Part shown: one piece after another, positions 1-8,831 of the stretch
How the letters are laid out: each line of letters begins with the position of its first letter
How positions within the stretch are numbered: the stretch's first letter is position 1
From: Hymenobacter armeniacus
GTDB lineage: Bacteria > Bacteroidota > Bacteroidia > Cytophagales > Hymenobacteraceae
Reading direction: 5' to 3'
DNA: 64,000 nucleotides
Assembly (NCBI RefSeq): GCF_014699055.1
Contig: NZ_JACXAC010000003.1
Location: 434,001-498,000, forward strand
Notes under the pieces: model-generated
The model's database searches: none
What the model was told of the DNA's origin: nothing
Seen by the model: only the letters and a program-made list of their open reading frames with translations
Translations under genes and position numbers: made by a program

Positions 1-1962
1 CTGCTCTCGGTGCGCCGCGCCGTGGAGAAGCTGGGCCAGCCCGTGGAGGTGTTCGTGGTTGATAACAACTCGGTGGATGGCTCGGTGGCCATGGTGCGCG
101 AGCGGTTTCCGGAAGTGCACATTATGGCCAACCGCCACAATCCTGGCTTTTCCAGGGGCAACAACCAGGCCCTGCGCCAGGCCGCCGGCCAATACCAGCT
201 CCTGCTGAACCCCGACACCGTGGTGGAGGAAGACACCTTCCGGGCCTGCTGCGAGTTCATGGACGCGCACCCCGAATGCGGTGGCCTGGGCGTGAAAATG
301 CTCGACGGCCAGGGCCACTTTCTGCCCGAAAGCAAGCGCGCGCTGCCCACGCCGGCCGTGGCGTTCTACAAGATGTTTGGCCTGGCCAAGCTCATGCCCC
401 GGTCGCGCACATTCGGCCGCTACCACCTGGGCTTCCTCAGCCCCGAGGAAACGCACGAGGTGGAAGTGCTCAGTGGGGCCTTCATGCTGCTGCGCAAGGA
501 AGCCCTGGACCAGGTGGGGCTGCTCGACGAAGACTACTTCATGTACGGCGAGGACATCGATCTCTCGTACCGCCTCACCCAAGGCGGCTGGAAGAACTAT
601 TATTTTCCCGGCACCCGCATCATTCATTATAAGGGCGAAAGCACGAAGCGCACCAGCGTGAACTACGTGTTTGTGTTTTACCGGGCCATGGTCATCTTTG
701 CCCGCAAGCACTTCGCGCCGGGCCGGGCGGGCCTGTTTTCGCTGCTGATAAACGCGGCCATCTGGCTGCGGGCCGGCGCGGCAGTGCTGGAGCGGCTGGC
801 CGTGCGCCTGGCCCCGCTGCTGCTCGACGCGGGCCTGATTTGGGTGGGCATGTACTTCCTGAAAAGCTACTGGGAGCGCAACCACAAGTTTGTGCCCGGC
901 GACTACCCGCCGCAGTACATGGCCGTGGCCGTGCCTGCCTACATCTTGGTGTGGCTCACGTCGGCCTACCTCAGCGGGGGCTACGACCCGCCGGTGCGCA
1001 CCTCGCGCATGGCGCGCGGCGTGTTTGTGGGCACGCTGCTGATTTCGGCGGCGTCGAATTTTCTGGATGCCTGGCGCTTTTCTAAAGCGCTCATCATTCT
1101 TGGGGGGGTGTGGGCCGTGGCGGCACTGGTGGGCCGGCAGCTGCTCACGCATTTCATCAAGTACCGCGACCTGCGCATGAGCGAGCGGCGCCAGAAAAAC
1201 ATCGCCATCGTGGGTTCGGGCCCCGAGAGCCGGCGGGTGCGCAAGCTCCTCGAAGCGGCCAGCGTGCAGGCCCGCGTGATTGGCTACGTGGCCCTGGCGC
1301 CGGTCGAGAATCTGGTGCCGGCCGGGGCCGAAGCCTATTACTCGGCCAGTCACGCCGCCCTGCCCGAAGCCCCGGAGGAGCCCTTGGGCGAGCTTCGCCA
1401 GCTGGCCGACATCATTCGCCTGTACGAGCTGAATGAATTGATTTTCTGTGGCAAGGACCTGCCCGCCAGCCGCATCATCACGCTCATGCTGAGCCTGCCG
1501 GCCGACCCGCCGGTGGCCTACAAAATCCTGCCCGAAGACAGCCAGTACATCATCGGGAGCAGCAGCAAAGACTCGCCCGGCGACTACTACGCCCTCGACA
1601 TTGCCCTTAACCTGTACCAGCCCCGGCAGGCCCGCGCCAAGCGCCTGCTCGACGTGCTGCTGAGCCTGGGCCTGCTGGCGACGTCGCCGCTGCACGTGTG
1701 GGTGCAGCCGCACAAGTCCCGGTTTCTGGGCAACTGCGTGGCCGTGCTGCTGGGCCGCCGCACCTGGGTGGGCCTGCGCTACACCGCCGGCCCGGCCCGC
1801 ACGGTGCCCGCCGTGGTGTCGCCGGCCGATGCGGCCGTGTCGGCCGCCCCGCTCAACGACACCACCAAGCGCCGCCTGGAGCTGCTCTATGCCAAAGACT
1901 ACGAAACCAGCACCGACCTGCGGGTGCTGTGGCGCTGCTGGCGCCACCTGGGCGGAAAGTAG
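1..1962 (+). CDS. GT2 glycosyltransferase fused to membrane and degenerate sugar-phosphotransferase-like region (5' truncated)
   Basis: The reading frame is open from the first base, so the gene begins upstream of the window. The first ~230 codons form a GT-A fold family 2 glycosyltransferase: VDNNSVDGS near the start, LLNPDTVV as the metal-binding region, then GEDIDLSYRL. Several hydrophobic segments follow (about codons 240-390), then a Rossmann-like stretch starting NIAIVGSGPESRRV. The last ~100 codons begin RAKRLLDVLLSLGLL, as polyprenyl-phosphate sugar-phosphotransferases do, and hold a weak TWVGLRY where those enzymes have an SLVGPRP-type motif; the intervening catalytic part is missing. 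Known: GT2 enzymes transfer sugars from nucleotide donors. Inferred: a role in exopolysaccharide or LPS assembly, with the C-terminal part probably structural or regulatory. Confidence 0.85.
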   Translation: MLSVRRAVEKLGQPVEVFVVDNNSVDGSVAMVRERFPEVHIMANRHNPGFSRGNNQALRQAAGQYQLLLNPDTVVEEDTFRACCEFMDAHPECGGLGVKMLDGQGHFLPESKRALPTPAVAFYKMFGLAKLMPRSRTFGRYHLGFLSPEETHEVEVLSGAFMLLRKEALDQVGLLDEDYFMYGEDIDLSYRLTQGGWKNYYFPGTRIIHYKGESTKRTSVNYVFVFYRAMVIFARKHFAPGRAGLFSLLINAAIWLRAGAAVLERLAVRLAPLLLDAGLIWVGMYFLKSYWERNHKFVPGDYPPQYMAVAVPAYILVWLTSAYLSGGYDPPVRTSRMARGVFVGTLLISAASNFLDAWRFSKALIILGGVWAVAALVGRQLLTHFIKYRDLRMSERRQKNIAIVGSGPESRRVRKLLEAASVQARVIGYVALAPVENLVPAGAEAYYSASHAALPEAPEEPLGELRQLADIIRLYELNELIFCGKDLPASRIITLMLSLPADPPVAYKILPEDSQYIIGSSSKDSPGDYYALDIALNLYQPRQARAKRLLDVLLSLGLLATSPLHVWVQPHKSRFLGNCVAVLLGRRTWVGLRYTAGPARTVPAVVSPADAAVSAAPLNDTTKRRLELLYAKDYETSTDLRVLWRCWRHLGGK

Positions 1963-1975
1963 GCGCCGCCGGGTT

Positions 1976-2009
1976 TTGGCCTGCTTCTGCGAGGGTTGCC
2001 GTAGCTTTG
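1976..2009 (+). promoter_or_regulatory. Bacteroidota-type promoter of the aminotransferase gene
   Basis: TTG at 1976-1978 and TAGCTTTG at 2002-2009 with 23 bases between them match the -33 TTG / -7 TAnnTTTG promoter pattern of Bacteroidota. The downstream ATG is at 2034, giving a leader of roughly 20 bases. Confidence 0.6.
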
Positions 2010-2033
2010 TGGGCCCGCCAATGGGTTGCCTCT

Positions 2034-3257
2034 ATGTCTGAAAACGCTACGCTTGCCCTTGTTTCGCCGCTGTCTGCCCGTGCGCAGGACATGCAGGAAT
2101 CGGCCACCATTGCCATGGCCAAGAAGTGCCGCGAACTCATTGCCAAAGGTTTCGACGTCATCAACCTCAGCTTCGGCGAGCCCGACTTTCAAACTCCGCA
2201 GTACATCAAGGACGCCGCCAAGCAGGCGCTGGACGACGGCTTCACCTTCTACACGCCGGTGCCCGGCATTCCGGACCTGCGGCAGGCCATTTGCGACAAA
2301 TTCAAGCGCGACAACAACTTGGATTTTCAGCCCAACCAGATTGTGGTGGGCACCGGCGCCAAGCAGGCCCTGGCCAACGCCGTGATGAGCCTGGTAAACC
2401 CCGGCGAGGAGGTCATCGTGTTTTCGCCCTACTGGGTGAGCTACGAGGAGATGGTGAAGCTGGCCGGCGGCACTGCCATTCCGCTGCGCGGCACCCTCGA
2501 AAACGAGTACAAGGTGACGGCCGCCCAACTGGAAGCTGCCATCACGCCCCGCACCAAGCTGGTGATGTATTCGTCGCCCTGCAACCCCACGGGGGCCGTG
2601 TTCAGCCGCGAAGAGCTGGGCGCCATTGCCGAGGTGCTGGCCCGCCACCCGCACGTCTACGCCCTGGCCGATGAGATTTACGAATACATCAATTTTGTGG
2701 GCGAGCACGTGAGCCTGGCCCAGTTTCCGGAAGTGCACGACCGGGTTATCACCGTCAACGGCTTCTCGAAGGGCTACGCCATGACGGGCTGGCGCCTGGG
2801 CTACCTGGCCGCCCGGCCCGACATCGCCTACGCCTGCGAAAAGATGCAGAGCCAGATTACCTCCGGCACCTGCTCCATCACGCAGCGCGCCGGCCTAGCC
2901 GCCCTGCGCGGCGGCCGCAGTTCGGCCGACGAGATGGTGGCCGCTTACCGGCGGCGCCGCGATTTGGTGCTGGGCATCGTGAAGGATATTCCCGGCTTCA
3001 AAACGCCTACGCCCAGTGGGGCTTTCTACATTTTCCCGGAAGTGTCGGCCTATTTCGGCCGCACCACGCCCGATGGCCGCACCATCAACACCTCCATGGA
3101 CTTGGCGCTGTACCTGCTGAACGACGCGCTGGTGTCGGCTGTGTCGGGCGAGGCGTTTGGGGCGCCGGAGTGCATGCGCTTCAGCACCGCCGCCGCCGAT
3201 GACAAGCTGGTGGAAGCCTTCCGGCGCGTGAAGGCAAGCCTGGCGAAACTGGCCTAA
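2034..3257 (+). CDS. PLP-dependent aspartate/aromatic aminotransferase (class I/II)
   Basis: A 407-residue fold-type I aminotransferase, the usual length for bacterial aspartate aminotransferases of the Ib class. NGFSKGYAMTGWRLGY holds the lysine (about K246) that forms the Schiff base with pyridoxal phosphate. SSPCNPTGAVFS and LADEIYEYINF are the substrate- and cofactor-binding motifs around the conserved Asn and Asp. It likely interconverts aspartate and oxaloacetate with 2-oxoglutarate/glutamate in the cytoplasm. ATG 2034 is chosen because a good promoter box ends 24 bases upstream and the longer open frame overlaps the preceding gene. It appears monocistronic, with an inverted repeat directly after the stop. 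Exact substrate preference cannot be read from sequence. Confidence 0.93.
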   Translation: MSENATLALVSPLSARAQDMQESATIAMAKKCRELIAKGFDVINLSFGEPDFQTPQYIKDAAKQALDDGFTFYTPVPGIPDLRQAICDKFKRDNNLDFQPNQIVVGTGAKQALANAVMSLVNPGEEVIVFSPYWVSYEEMVKLAGGTAIPLRGTLENEYKVTAAQLEAAITPRTKLVMYSSPCNPTGAVFSREELGAIAEVLARHPHVYALADEIYEYINFVGEHVSLAQFPEVHDRVITVNGFSKGYAMTGWRLGYLAARPDIAYACEKMQSQITSGTCSITQRAGLAALRGGRSSADEMVAAYRRRRDLVLGIVKDIPGFKTPTPSGAFYIFPEVSAYFGRTTPDGRTINTSMDLALYLLNDALVSAVSGEAFGAPECMRFSTAAADDKLVEAFRRVKASLAKLA

Positions 3258-3271
3258 ATTATTTATCACCC

Positions 3272-3359
3272 CTGTCATCCTGAGCGCAGCGAAGGACCCT
3301 CTCACGTTTGGGTATACATTCAAACCTGAGAAGGTCCTTCGCTGCGCTCAGGATGACAG
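3272..3359. repeat. Long intergenic inverted repeat (GTCATCCTGAGCGCAGC class)
   Basis: Arms 3272-3300 and 3331-3359 are nearly perfectly complementary (CTGTCATCCTGAGCGCAGC... against ...GCTGCGCTCAGGATGACAG) around a 30-base centre. It fills the gap between the aminotransferase stop and the next gene. The arm core GAGCGCAGC recurs at 4989, 9373 and 37391, so it belongs to a dispersed family. As RNA it would form a strong hairpin and may protect or end transcripts. Confidence 0.85.
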
Positions 3360-3375
3360 ATTTTTTGCTTTAAGC

Positions 3376-4380
3376 TTGCCTACTTCCGATTCTTCCCTGC
3401 AAACGCTGTTCAACGACTTCAACAAGCTGCGCGTCCTCATCATCGGCGACGTGATGGTGGACGCCTACGTGTGGGGCCGCTCGACGCGGCTGTCGCCGGA
3501 AGCACCGGTGCCCATCGTGCACGTGGCCCGCACCGAGCAGCGCCTCGGCGGGGCCGCCAATGTGGCGCTGAACGTGCAGGCCCTGGGCGCCACGCCGCTG
3601 CTGTGCGCCGTGATTGGCACCGACGCGGGCGGCGACCAGCTGCTGCAGCTGCTGCACGAAAGCGGCCTGCCCGCCGATGGCATCATCCGCAGCGCCAACC
3701 GGCCCACCACCGTAAAGCAGCGCATTCTGGCCCACGGCCAGCAGTTGCTGCGCATCGACTCGGAAGTAGAAACGGATATCGACGCCGACGAAAGCGCGCA
3801 ACTGCTGGCCGCTTACGACGACCTGCTGGCTCGCGCCGACGTGGTGGTGTTTGAGGATTATGACAAGGGCGTGCTCAATGAGGCCATCATCACGGAGTGC
3901 ATTGCGCGGGCCCGGCAGCGCAATATCCCGACGGTTGTCGACCCCAAAAAGAAAAACTTCCTAGCCTACCGCCATTGCACCCTCTTCAAACCCAATTTGA
4001 AGGAGCTACGCGAAGGACTGAAGCTGGAATTTGGCGACCCGGTGGCCGACCGCGTGGGCTTCGAGGCCGCCGTGGCCCGACTACACGAGGTGCTCACGCC
4101 CGAAACCGTGCTAGTGACGCTGTCGGAATACGGGGTGTTTGCCCAACAAAACGCGCAGAAAACGTACCTGCCGGCGCATCTGCGCACCATTTCCGACGTA
4201 TCGGGCGCGGGCGATACCGTCATCAGCATCGCGGCGCTGTGCGTGGCGCTGGGCCGGCCGGCCGCGTTCACAGCCGCGCTGGCCAACCTGGGCGGCGGGC
4301 TGGTGTGCGAGCAGGTGGGCGTGGTGCCCGTGGAGAAGCAGCGGCTGCTGGAAGAAGCGCAGGAAGCGGGGCTACAATAG
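3376..4380 (+). CDS. hldA: D-glycero-beta-D-manno-heptose-7-phosphate kinase (RfaE domain I, PfkB family)
   Basis: 334 residues of the PfkB carbohydrate-kinase fold. LGGAANVALNVQALG is the N-terminal PfkB signature and DVSGAGDTVISIAAL the C-terminal one, with the catalytic Asp and anion hole. GDVMVDAYVWG near the start, VVFEDYDKGVL and VVDPKKKNF are typical of RfaE/HldE kinase domains. It phosphorylates heptose 7-phosphate at O1 on the way to ADP-heptose for the LPS core. The adenylyltransferase domain of bifunctional HldE is absent, so another gene must supply that step. No ATG lies before the GDVMVD motif; TTG 3376 is the likeliest start, 16 bases after the inverted repeat. Other PfkB sugar kinases are the main alternative. 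Confidence 0.85.
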   Translation: MPTSDSSLQTLFNDFNKLRVLIIGDVMVDAYVWGRSTRLSPEAPVPIVHVARTEQRLGGAANVALNVQALGATPLLCAVIGTDAGGDQLLQLLHESGLPADGIIRSANRPTTVKQRILAHGQQLLRIDSEVETDIDADESAQLLAAYDDLLARADVVVFEDYDKGVLNEAIITECIARARQRNIPTVVDPKKKNFLAYRHCTLFKPNLKELREGLKLEFGDPVADRVGFEAAVARLHEVLTPETVLVTLSEYGVFAQQNAQKTYLPAHLRTISDVSGAGDTVISIAALCVALGRPAAFTAALANLGGGLVCEQVGVVPVEKQRLLEEAQEAGLQ

Positions 4381-4418
4381 CAAAGCGCTGCGCGGACTGC
4401 ACCGTCCTCGCAGCGTTG

Positions 4419-4628
4419 TTAGGCTTTCTTCAGAAACTCGGTTTTGAGCACCATGGTGCTGCCACCGGCGCGGCCTTCAATCTCAGCAGCGTTGTTGGTC
4501 AGGCGAATGTTTTTGACCAGCGTGCCGCGCTTGAGGGTGAGCGAAGAGCCCTTCACCTTGAGGTCTTTGATGAGGGTAACCGAGTCGCCTTCGGCAAGCA
4601 GGGTGCCGTTGCTGTCTTTGACGTCCAT
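4419..4628 (-). CDS. PhnA/YjdM-like small protein, C-terminal domain only
   Basis: 69 residues matching the conserved C-terminal domain of the PhnA (YjdM) family: [21 protein letters not shown] and [14 protein letters not shown] motifs ending [13 protein letters not shown]. Classical PhnA proteins are longer and carry an N-terminal zinc ribbon, absent here, so this is the short form of the family. The name 'alkylphosphonate utilization' is historical and no reaction is established. It lies convergent to the heptose kinase gene, with 38 bases between the stops, and is preceded by an inverted repeat. Confidence 0.8.
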   Translation of the reverse strand: MDVKDSNGTLLAEGDSVTLIKDLKVKGSSLTLKRGTLVKNIRLTNNAAEIEGRAGGSTMVLKTEFLKKA

Positions 4629-4650
4629 TAGCGGGAGGGGATTGGGGTTT

Positions 4651-4743
4651 GTAGAGACGCATATTTGCGTCTCGTCGGCCGCGCCGTTTGGGCGTTGTTG
4701 GACGATTATCGTTCAACGACGAAACGCAAATATGCGTTTCTAC
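4651..4743. repeat. Intergenic inverted repeat with self-complementary arms (GTAGAGACGC class)
   Basis: Outer arms begin GTAGAGACGCATATTTGCG and end with the complementary copy finishing at 4743. Each arm is itself a hairpin: GAGACGCA-N4-TGCGTCTC on the left. Related copies with a different inner stem are at 35939 and 44110. It sits between the PhnA-like gene and the small membrane-protein gene. Confidence 0.8.
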
Positions 4744-4764
4744 TTCGCTGAGCATACCATATAT

Positions 4765-4956
4765 CTAGCGGCGGAAGAGCAGCAGGTAGGCCAGAAAAAA
4801 CACCGGCGAAAGGCTGCCAATCGAGATAAGCACGACCATAAAGGTCTCAATGCCGGAGCGCTCAGACTTGCGCAAGTACCACCGCCACATGAAGAAGAGC
4901 AGGCCCAAGAGCAGGGCCAGGGTGATGTAGAAGGGCGTGCCGAAGGTCGTGGCCAT
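4765..4956 (-). CDS. Small two-helix membrane protein, unknown function
   Basis: 63 residues from the ATG at 4956, with two hydrophobic segments (ITLALLLGLLFFMW and FMVVLISIGSLSPVFFLAYLLLF) separated by a short basic loop RWYLRKSERSG. This reads as a small inner-membrane protein with both helices spanning. I do not recognise a family. It could be transcribed into the PhnA-like gene, but the inverted repeat between them may separate the two. Confidence 0.55.
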   Translation of the reverse strand: MATTFGTPFYITLALLLGLLFFMWRWYLRKSERSGIETFMVVLISIGSLSPVFFLAYLLLFRR

Positions 4957-4988
4957 GGTAAGGGTGCGAGTTGACAAGAAATCTAAAG

Positions 4989-5081
4989 AACGGTCATGCT
5001 GAGCGCAGCCGAAGCATCTCTGCCGCGCAACGAACTTATGCCTGCGGTAGAGATGCTTCGGCTGCGCTCAGCATGACCGTT
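4989..5081. repeat. Long intergenic inverted repeat (GGTCATGCTGAGCGCAGCC class)
   Basis: Starts AACGGTCATGCTGAGCGCAG and ends with its complement CTGCGCTCAGCATGACCGTT at 5081; arms are about 35 bases. The same arms recur at 37391-37543 with a different, longer centre. It lies just downstream of hemE, which reads towards it. Confidence 0.85.
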
Positions 5082-5098
5082 CCAAATCATAAATCAAA

Positions 5099-6124
5099 TT
5101 ACCCCCGCCAGGCCTTCACCGTGTCCACGAACACGCGTACGTTGTCCGGGTCGGTGTCGGGGTAAACGCCGTGGCCGAGGTTGGCGATGTGGGGGCCGCC
5201 GGCGAACTGGCGCAGCATGGTTTCGGTGGCGGCTTTCACCTGCTCGCGGGTGCCGTAGAGGGCGCAGGGGTCGAGGTTGCCTTGCAGGGTTTTGTTGCCG
5301 GCCTGCAAGCGCACCTGGGCGGGGTCCTGGTTCCAGTCGAGGCCGATGGTGCGGCAGGCGGTGGCGGCAAATTCGGGCACGGCCCACCAGGCGCCTTTGG
5401 CAAACACGGTGACGGGCACGAGCGGGGCCAGGGCCTCGGTGATTTCGGCGATGTAGCGGGCCGAAAACTCGGTGTAGTGGGCGGGCGGCAGGGTGCCGGC
5501 CCAGGAGTCGAACACCTGCACCACCTGGGCGCCGGCCGCCACCTGGGCCTTGAGGTAGGCGATGGTGGTGGCCGTTATTTTGGCCAGCAGCTGGTGGGCC
5601 AGGGCGGGCTCGCGGTAGAGCATGCCGCGGGCTTTCGAGAAGGTTTTGGAGCCGTGGCCTTCCACCATGTAGGCCAGCAGCGTCCAGGGGGCGCCGGCGA
5701 AGCCGATGAGGGGCACGCGGCCGTTGAGGGCCTTTTTAGTAATGCGCAGGGCTTCGAGCACGTAGCCCAGGCCTTCCTCGGGGTCGGGGATGCGGAGCTT
5801 GTTGACGTCGGCGGCCGTCTTGATGACGTTGGGAAACAGCGGGCCGCGGGCTTCCACCATTTCGTAGGGCAGGCCCATGGCGTCGGGCACCACCAAAATG
5901 TCGGAAAAGATGATGGCAGCGTCCACGTCCAGCGCGTCGATGGGCTGGATGGTGACTTCGGCGGCCAGCTCGGGGGTTTCCACCAGTTCTTTGAAGCCGG
6001 AGAGGCGCGCGCGCAGGGCGCGGTATTCGGGCAGGATGCGGCCGGCCTGGCGCATCAGCCAAACGGGGGTGCGCTCGGTGGCTTCGCCACGGGCAGCGCG
6101 GAGGAAAAGGTCGTTTTTCAGCAT
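5099..6124 (-). CDS. hemE: Uroporphyrinogen decarboxylase
   Basis: 341 residues, the usual length for Hem[18 protein letters not shown] at residues ~17-34 is the first HemE signature and [15 protein letters not shown] holds the conserved catalytic Asp. [16 protein letters not shown] and [13 protein letters not shown] are further family blocks. The enzyme removes the four acetate carboxyl groups of uroporphyrinogen III to give coproporphyrinogen III in cytoplasmic haem synthesis. The ATG at 6124 is preceded by TACCTTTG only 10 bases upstream, so the mRNA should be almost leaderless. No other haem genes are adjacent; it looks monocistronic. Confidence 0.95.
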   Translation of the reverse strand: MLKNDLFLRAARGEATERTPVWLMRQAGRILPEYRALRARLSGFKELVETPELAAEVTIQPIDALDVDAAIIFSDILVVPDAMGLPYEMVEARGPLFPNVIKTAADVNKLRIPDPEEGLGYVLEALRITKKALNGRVPLIGFAGAPWTLLAYMVEGHGSKTFSKARGMLYREPALAHQLLAKITATTIAYLKAQVAAGAQVVQVFDSWAGTLPPAHYTEFSARYIAEITEALAPLVPVTVFAKGAWWAVPEFAATACRTIGLDWNQDPAQVRLQAGNKTLQGNLDPCALYGTREQVKAATETMLRQFAGGPHIANLGHGVYPDTDPDNVRVFVDTVKAWRG

Positions 6125-6133
6125 AAGGAACGG

Positions 6134-6141
6134 CAAAGGTA
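6134..6141 (-). promoter_or_regulatory. -7 box of hemE, near-leaderless
   Basis: TACCTTTG on the minus strand matches TAnnTTTG exactly. It ends 10 bases before the hemE ATG at 6124, so the transcript would start only a few bases before the start codon. No clear TTG is present at the -33 distance. Confidence 0.5.
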
Positions 6142-6241
6142 CACCCTTCGGCCCGGTGCTTTCAGCCCAGTCCGAAAAGTGCACCCTTGCGAAAATCGAC
6201 GTTGCTTCTGTAGCGAGGGGTGAAATGCCCCGCCGCCAACT

Positions 6242-8680
6242 TTAGCCCGCGCGGCGCTTTTCGTCCTCGGCCCCGCCGGTGCGGCGCTTGGTGGGGGCCA
6301 CCTTGTCGTTGCCGAAACGGTAGCCGAAAGTCAGGTTGACGAAGCGGGAGTCGCGGCGCATCACAAAACGCTCCACGTAGTTGTCGTAGGTAGACGTGAC
6401 GCGGCCCACGCGGGAGAAGAACATGTCGTTTACGGCCAGTTTCAGGGTGGCTTTGCGCTCCCAGAGGCTCTTTTGCACGCCGGCGCTCACCTCCCCGTTA
6501 GGCCGCGACACAAAGAAACCGTCGACTTCCCGCGACTGGTAGCTGCCGTTCAGTTCCGCGCCCCAGCCCTTGCCGAAGGTGAAAGTGTGGTTCGAGGTCA
6601 GGGTCAGGCTCACGCCACCGCGGTCGAGGTTGGTGCCCGCCACGGCGCCGTTGAAGCGGTTGTAGTAGAGCACGGCGTTGTTGTAGGTTTTCCACCACTT
6701 CGTGATGTCCACCGGGGCGGTTAGCGTGAGGGCGTAATTGTGCTGCAGGTCGAGGTTGCGAAAGGTGGACACCACGGTGCTTTCCGATTCGGGCTCCACC
6801 GTGTTCACAATGGGGTCGCTGGTGCGGCTGTAGCTCAGGCCCAGGCTGTATTTCTGCCTGAAGGTGTGCGTCAGCTCCACGTTGTAGCTGGTTTGGGGCA
6901 GCAGGTTGGGGTTGCCGCTGCCCGAGGTGGTGCGGTCGATGAGCTGCCGAAAGGGGTTGAGCTGCTGGTAGCCCGGCCGGTCGATGCGCCGGCTCAGCGA
7001 CACGGCCAGCTCGTGGTTTTCCGAAAGCTGGCGCTTGATGGCCGCGCTCGGAAACAGCTGGAAGTAGTTGCGCTTAAAGTCTTTGTATTCCACCTCGCGG
7101 TCTTGCTGGCCCCTGGCGTTGGTTTGCTCGCCGCGCAGGCCCGCCTGCAGCGTGAGCTTGGGCTGGCTGTAGTTGAGGTTCACGTAGCCGGCGTTGATGT
7201 TCTCGTCGTAGCGAAAGCGGTTCGAGCGGGTCAAATCCAGCTGCCCGTTGGTGAAATTCTGGAGGTCGTTATCGGCCGTCACCAGGCTCGATTTGGCGCC
7301 CAGGTCCAGCCGAAGCTGCTTGCTGAGGGCCTGCGTGTAGTCGGCCTTCACCGATTGAATGGTCAGCCGGCCGTCCTGGTCCAGGCTGTTGGCCAGGGTG
7401 GGCTCGCGCTCGAAATAGGTTTGCAGCAGCTGGTCGCGCTGGCTGTGGTAGCGGGCGTAGTCGGCATCGGCCGTCAGCTCCTGCGGGCCAAAAGCGTTGG
7501 CGAACGTGCGCCGGAAATTGAGGTTGCCGGAAACGTTGTCCAGGCGGTTTTCGCCGGTGTTGGTGGCGTTGTAGCGCAGCACCTGGTTGCGCAGCAGGTC
7601 GTACACCACCGATTGGTTGGTGCCGGCGGGGGTGTTGCGGTTGTTGAGGCCGCTCACCACGGCCCCAATCGTCGTGTTGTCCGACAGGTTGTAGTCCAGC
7701 CCACCGCGCCAGCTGTGCGACCACACCTGCACGGGTTGGCGGTTGTCTTGGTCGGAGGTGCTCACGAGCGCGCGGCCTGTCGCAGTAGCGGGCCCGTAAA
7801 AGTCGCGGTGAATGGTCAGCGTGTTCAAAAACGACCGGTCGGAATAATTGTAGGAACCGAACAGGTTGAGGTTTTTCTGGCGGTGGTTCACGCTCAGGCC
7901 ACCCGTGTAGCGGTTGTATTCGCCGCGGCCGTAGGTGAGGTTCACGTTGCCGTTGGTGCCCAGCTTCTGGTCTTTCTTGAGGTTGATGGCGATGATGCCG
8001 GCGCCGCCTTGCGCGTCGTATTTGGCCGGCGGGTTGGTTATCAGCTCGATGCTTTTGAGCTGCTCGGCGGGCAGGGCGCGCAGGTATTCGGCCAGCTCGG
8101 TGCCGGTCATGGGCTGGCGCTTGCCGTCGATGACGACCAGCACGCCCTGGCGGCCGCGCAGGGCCAGATTGTCGTTGCCGTCCACGGTCACGCCCGGCGA
8201 GCGGCGCAGCACGTCCAGCGAGGTGTTGCCGGCCGCCAGCGTCGAGCCTTCCACGTTCACGATGGTGCGGTCGGCCTCGCGCTCGTACAGCGGCTTTTGG
8301 CCCACCACTTTCACTTCTTTCAGCTGGGTGGCGGCGCTGGTGGCCAGCGTCAGGGTTGGCAGCTCCACGGCTTGCCCGGCGGCCTCAAACGGCTGGGACC
8401 AGCGCCGCTCAAACCCCACCTGCGCCGCCGACACGAGGTAACGCCCCGCCGGAGCCCGTTCAAATTGAAACAAGCCCTTGGCGTCGCTGAATTCGGATTT
8501 CACCACCGTGGAATCGGTGGCGCGGTGCAGGGTGACGGTCGCAAACTCGACCGGACTGCGGTCGGCGCTGAGCACGGAGCCGCGCACATCGGCAGGGGCC
8601 TGGGCCCGGGCCTGAGCAGCGCCGAGCAGCAAGCCGGTCGCCAATAGCAGCGGGTAAGCAGGAGGCAGGGAAGGTTTCAT
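6242..8680 (-). CDS. TonB-dependent receptor / outer-membrane beta-barrel protein
   Basis: 812 residues. A signal peptide (LLLATGLLLGAAQARAQA) is followed by a carboxypeptidase-regulatory-like beta-sandwich (~30-110, VRGSVLSADRSPVEFATVTL). A TonB plug follows (~125-235; LRGRQGVLVVIDGKRQPM, ELITNPPAKYDAQGGAGIIAI) and then a long barrel of aromatic-alternating strands ending ...VNLTFGYRFGNDKVAP. The plug and barrel resemble the outer_membrane_beta-barrel_3 family of Bacteroidota; no SusD partner adjoins it, so the substrate is unknown. A 12-bp palindrome 83-94 bases upstream matches one before the adjacent marR gene, so MarR control is inferred. A short basic tail (PTKRRTGGAEDEKRRAG) follows the last strand, where a barrel normally ends in an aromatic residue. 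Confidence 0.88.
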   Translation of the reverse strand: MKPSLPPAYPLLLATGLLLGAAQARAQAPADVRGSVLSADRSPVEFATVTLHRATDSTVVKSEFSDAKGLFQFERAPAGRYLVSAAQVGFERRWSQPFEAAGQAVELPTLTLATSAATQLKEVKVVGQKPLYEREADRTIVNVEGSTLAAGNTSLDVLRRSPGVTVDGNDNLALRGRQGVLVVIDGKRQPMTGTELAEYLRALPAEQLKSIELITNPPAKYDAQGGAGIIAINLKKDQKLGTNGNVNLTYGRGEYNRYTGGLSVNHRQKNLNLFGSYNYSDRSFLNTLTIHRDFYGPATATGRALVSTSDQDNRQPVQVWSHSWRGGLDYNLSDNTTIGAVVSGLNNRNTPAGTNQSVVYDLLRNQVLRYNATNTGENRLDNVSGNLNFRRTFANAFGPQELTADADYARYHSQRDQLLQTYFEREPTLANSLDQDGRLTIQSVKADYTQALSKQLRLDLGAKSSLVTADNDLQNFTNGQLDLTRSNRFRYDENINAGYVNLNYSQPKLTLQAGLRGEQTNARGQQDREVEYKDFKRNYFQLFPSAAIKRQLSENHELAVSLSRRIDRPGYQQLNPFRQLIDRTTSGSGNPNLLPQTSYNVELTHTFRQKYSLGLSYSRTSDPIVNTVEPESESTVVSTFRNLDLQHNYALTLTAPVDITKWWKTYNNAVLYYNRFNGAVAGTNLDRGGVSLTLTSNHTFTFGKGWGAELNGSYQSREVDGFFVSRPNGEVSAGVQKSLWERKATLKLAVNDMFFSRVGRVTSTYDNYVERFVMRRDSRFVNLTFGYRFGNDKVAPTKRRTGGAEDEKRRAG

Positions 8681-8739
8681 ACAGAAAAGCCGAAAAAAGA
8701 TTTGCAGAAAAAAGGCGCGGCTGGAAGGCGGAATGCAGA

Positions 8740-8757
8740 TTTGCTCATGCGAGCAAA
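8740..8757. promoter_or_regulatory. Inverted repeat in leader of the TonB receptor gene
   Basis: TTTGCTC-N4-GAGCAAA is a perfect 7-bp inverted repeat located 60-77 bases before the receptor start and just downstream of the putative MarR operator at 8763-8774. It could be an mRNA hairpin or a second operator. Confidence 0.4.
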
Positions 8758-8762
8758 AGATT

Positions 8763-8774
8763 ATGACATGTCAT
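8763..8774. promoter_or_regulatory. Putative MarR operator upstream of the TonB receptor gene
   Basis: ATGACATGTCAT is a perfect 12-bp palindrome. It shares the pattern ATGAnATnTCAT with the palindrome at 9291-9302 in front of marR. On the minus strand it adjoins TAATCTTTTG (8763-8754), a possible relaxed -7 box of the receptor gene. Confidence 0.55.
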
Positions 8775-8831
8775 GAAGGTTGCGCGGAAATGAGAATTTT
8801 CTCCAGCAAGGCTTCTTTTTAGCTAAGAATT

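Noticed and set aside
1698..2033. N-terminal extension of the aminotransferase into the preceding gene
   Set aside because: The extension overlaps the glycosyltransferase, is Arg/Gly/Ala noise, and a promoter lies at 1976-2009 just before ATG 2034.
6740..8647. Long plus-strand open frame opposite the first TonB receptor
   Set aside because: A shadow of the real minus-strand gene; no domain motifs, and stop scarcity is explained by GC-rich codon use.
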